The notes beneath the pieces were generated by a model. It was not told the origin of the DNA, made no database searches, and saw only the letters and a program-made list of their open reading frames with translations. Source: Halovenus sp. (lineage in GTDB: Archaea > Halobacteriota > Halobacteria > Halobacteriales > Haloarculaceae). From it: 6,291 nt of DNA. The stretch lies in assembly GCA_028275145.1 (NCBI GenBank), contig JAQCNG010000087.1, forward strand, positions 1-6,291, read 5' to 3'. Shown one piece after another: positions 4,640-6,291 of this stretch. A program made the position numbers and the translations under genes. How positions within the stretch are numbered: position 1 is the stretch's first letter; each line of letters begins with the position of its first letter.

Positions 4640-6291
4640 GTGTCACGGCAGGCCGCCCGCGTCGATACGCTCGTGTTCCACGAAGAAAGAGAGGACTACC
4701 ACGTCATCGTCGAGCGCGACGGGGAGCGGCTGTTCCGGGGTCGGCTGGAGCTCAAACACACCGACGCCGGCCCGCGACCCGCCCGCCTGCGTGTGGTCGA
4801 CGGCACCGAGGAGGACCTGCGCAGCCCCGACGAGTTTCTCGACATCGCCCGCCGGGCCGACCGGCTCCGCATCACCGAGCAGACCTCCCAGACCGGCCGG
4901 CGCGAACTGCGGGCGATGCTCGACGGCTACCAGCTCTCGGCAAAGACCGTCCGGACCTGCGGGTTCTGTGCCTCGGGCGGCCGGTACACCCCAATCACCG
5001 CCGATTCGGCAATCGAGACCGAAACCGAGGATGTCTGTCCGGACTGTGCCAGCGAGGAACTCGACCGACAGCTCGCCTACCAGGGTGACATCTCCGGCTC
5101 CGCCCGCGACCGGCTGGAGGAGCTGTTGCTCGACGTGCAGGACCTCGAGCGCATCACCAACCTCCTGAAAGGCCGGCTCGACCCCGAACTGACCAAGTTC
5201 GACGAGATAAGCCCCACCGTCGAGGAGGTCGACCCCGTGCCGGTGGACTCGCTATCGCTTCACCCGGGCCTGCAGGGGACACTTGAGGAGCGCTTCGAGA
5301 CGCTGTTGCCCGTCCAGAGCCTCGCCGTCGAGAACGGCCTGCTCGACGGCCAGGACCAACTTGTCGTCAGCGCTACCGCGACGGGCAAGACGCTGGTCGG
5401 CGAGATGGCCGGTATCCACCGCGCGCTCTCGGGAAAGGGAACCTTTCTGTTTCTGGTGCCGCTGGTGGCGCTGGCCAACCAGAAGTACCGCGACTTCCAG
5501 GAGGAGTACGGCGACCACGTGGACGTCACACTCCGGGTTGGCGCGAGTCGCATCAACGACTCCGGCGCGCGCTTCGACCCCTCGGCGGACGTCATCGTCG
5601 GCACCTACGAGGGCATCGACCACGCGCTGCGCACCGGCAAGGAACTGGGCTCCATCGGAACGGTGGTTATCGACGAGGTCCACACGGTCGGCGAGGAGGG
5701 GCGGGGTCACCGCCTCGACGGGCTGATATCCCGGCTGAAGTACGTCTGCGAACAGAAGGAGGCGGCAGCAAACACCAGCCACGGCGGCACGCAGTGGATA
5801 TACCTCTCTGCGACGGTGGGCAACCCGGGGCCGCTGGCGCGGGCGCTGCGCGCGACACTCATCGAGTTCGAGGAGCGACCGGTCCCCATCGAGCGACACC
5901 TGACCTTCGCCGACGAGTACGACAAGGTCGACATCGAGAACAGACTCGTCACGCGGGCGTTCGACAGCAAATCGAGCAAGGGGTATCGCGGCCAGACAAT
6001 CGTGTTCACCAACTCACGGCGGCGGTGTCACGAGATATCCCGCCGGCTGGAGTACTCCTCGGCCCCCTACCACGCGGGGCTCGACAACGGCCGCCGCAAG
6101 CGCGTCGAGGAGCAGTTCGCCGACCAGGAACTCGCGGCGGTTGTCACGACGGCGGCGCTCGCGGCGGGCGTCGATTTCCCCGCCTCGCAGGTCATCTTCG
6201 ACTCGCTGGCGATGGGTATCGAGTGGCTCAGCGTCCAGGAGTTCTCCCAGATGCTCGGCCGGGCCGGCCGCCCGGACTACCACGACAAGGG
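4640..6291 (+). CDS. SF2 DEAD/DEAH-box ATP-dependent helicase (COG1202-like), 3' truncated by window
   Basis: 550 complete codons are present and the gene runs off the right edge; the known family is longer, so C-terminal domains are missing. Residues 1-200 precede the motor and contain C107-x2-C110 and C133-x2-C136 (CGFC, CPDC), a zinc-ribbon-like pair. The motor follows: Q-motif-like LLPVQSLAVENGLL with Q226, Walker A ATATGKT at 245-251 (K250), motif II DEVH at 345-348, motif III SAT at 390-392, motif IV IVFTNSRRR from 454, motif V TTAALAAGVDFPA from 503, and motif VI QMLGRAGRP at 537-545. All motor residues look intact, so this should be an active ATP-dependent nucleic-acid translocase of the archaeal Ski2/Hel308-like kind. 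Its substrate is not known; DNA repair or RNA processing are both possible. The GTG at 4640 gives the expected short N-terminus (SRQAARVDTLVFHEE) and no better in-frame start lies just upstream. The reading frame is unbroken throughout. Confidence 0.92.
   Translation, partial: MSRQAARVDTLVFHEEREDYHVIVERDGERLFRGRLELKHTDAGPRPARLRVVDGTEEDLRSPDEFLDIARRADRLRITEQTSQTGRRELRAMLDGYQLSAKTVRTCGFCASGGRYTPITADSAIETETEDVCPDCASEELDRQLAYQGDISGSARDRLEELLLDVQDLERITNLLKGRLDPELTKFDEISPTVEEVDPVPVDSLSLHPGLQGTLEERFETLLPVQSLAVENGLLDGQDQLVVSATATGKTLVGEMAGIHRALSGKGTFLFLVPLVALANQKYRDFQEEYGDHVDVTLRVGASRINDSGARFDPSADVIVGTYEGIDHALRTGKELGSIGTVVIDEVHTVGEEGRGHRLDGLISRLKYVCEQKEAAANTSHGGTQWIYLSATVGNPGPLARALRATLIEFEERPVPIERHLTFADEYDKVDIENRLVTRAFDSKSSKGYRGQTIVFTNSRRRCHEISRRLEYSSAPYHAGLDNGRRKRVEEQFADQELAAVVTTAALAAGVDFPASQVIFDSLAMGIEWLSVQEFSQMLGRAGRPDYHDK

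Noticed and set aside
5252..5899. Minus-strand open frame (215 codons) opposite the helicase
   Set aside because: Antisense to the helicase motor with intact SF2 motifs; no recognisable domain.
1..6291. Mobile element, CRISPR, toxin-antitoxin or defence system
   Set aside because: No transposase, integrase, direct-repeat array or toxin-antitoxin pair was seen. The helicase is of a widespread archaeal type and has no nuclease or other defence partner within the window.

Overview
The window looks like ordinary chromosomal DNA from a halophilic archaeon (class Halobacteria). The evidence is high G+C, acidic D/E-rich proteins, several GTG starts, start codons lying 25-30 bp downstream of TATA-like boxes with no leader (leaderless transcripts), and gene families typical of haloarchaea: a bacterio-opsin-activator-type HTH_10 regulator, a DUF7123 winged-helix protein, a small TRAM protein and a COG1202-type helicase. 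I cannot assign genus or species from the sequence alone.

Layout, left to right. Positions 1-264 hold no convincing gene, only the promoter of the first gene and one inverted repeat. A BAT/HTH_10 regulator (+, 265-906) converges on a DUF7123 winged-helix protein (-, 966-1202). Five minus-strand genes then run right to left: a winged-helix regulator (4511-3978), an NDH-2-like NADH dehydrogenase (3806-2643), a YkgJ-type CxxCxxCC protein (2570-1866), a TTG-initiated TRAM protein (1782-1393) and the DUF7123 protein. The right part is a large SF2 DEAD/DEAH-box helicase (+, from 4640) that is cut by the window edge after 550 codons. It is divergent from the winged-helix regulator across a 128-bp shared promoter region. 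No stretch longer than 300 bases lacks a gene.

How the genes fit together. The NADH dehydrogenase is the only clear metabolic gene, feeding electrons from NADH to quinone at the membrane. The Cys-cluster and TRAM genes follow it closely on the same strand. The TRAM gene is the only one with a clear Shine-Dalgarno-like site and lacks an obvious promoter of its own, so it may be read from the Cys-cluster transcript. Three of the seven genes are small HTH regulators of unknown target. The divergent regulator/helicase spacer carries two inverted repeats built from GACCG/CGGTC half-sites and is the best candidate control region here.

I saw no tRNA, rRNA, CRISPR array, insertion sequence, integrase or defence cassette, and I do not claim a new system. 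The items most worth a second look are the divergent operator-like repeats, the zinc-ribbon-like N-terminal part of the helicase, the two-part TRAM protein and the uncharacterised C-terminal domain of the winged-helix regulator.
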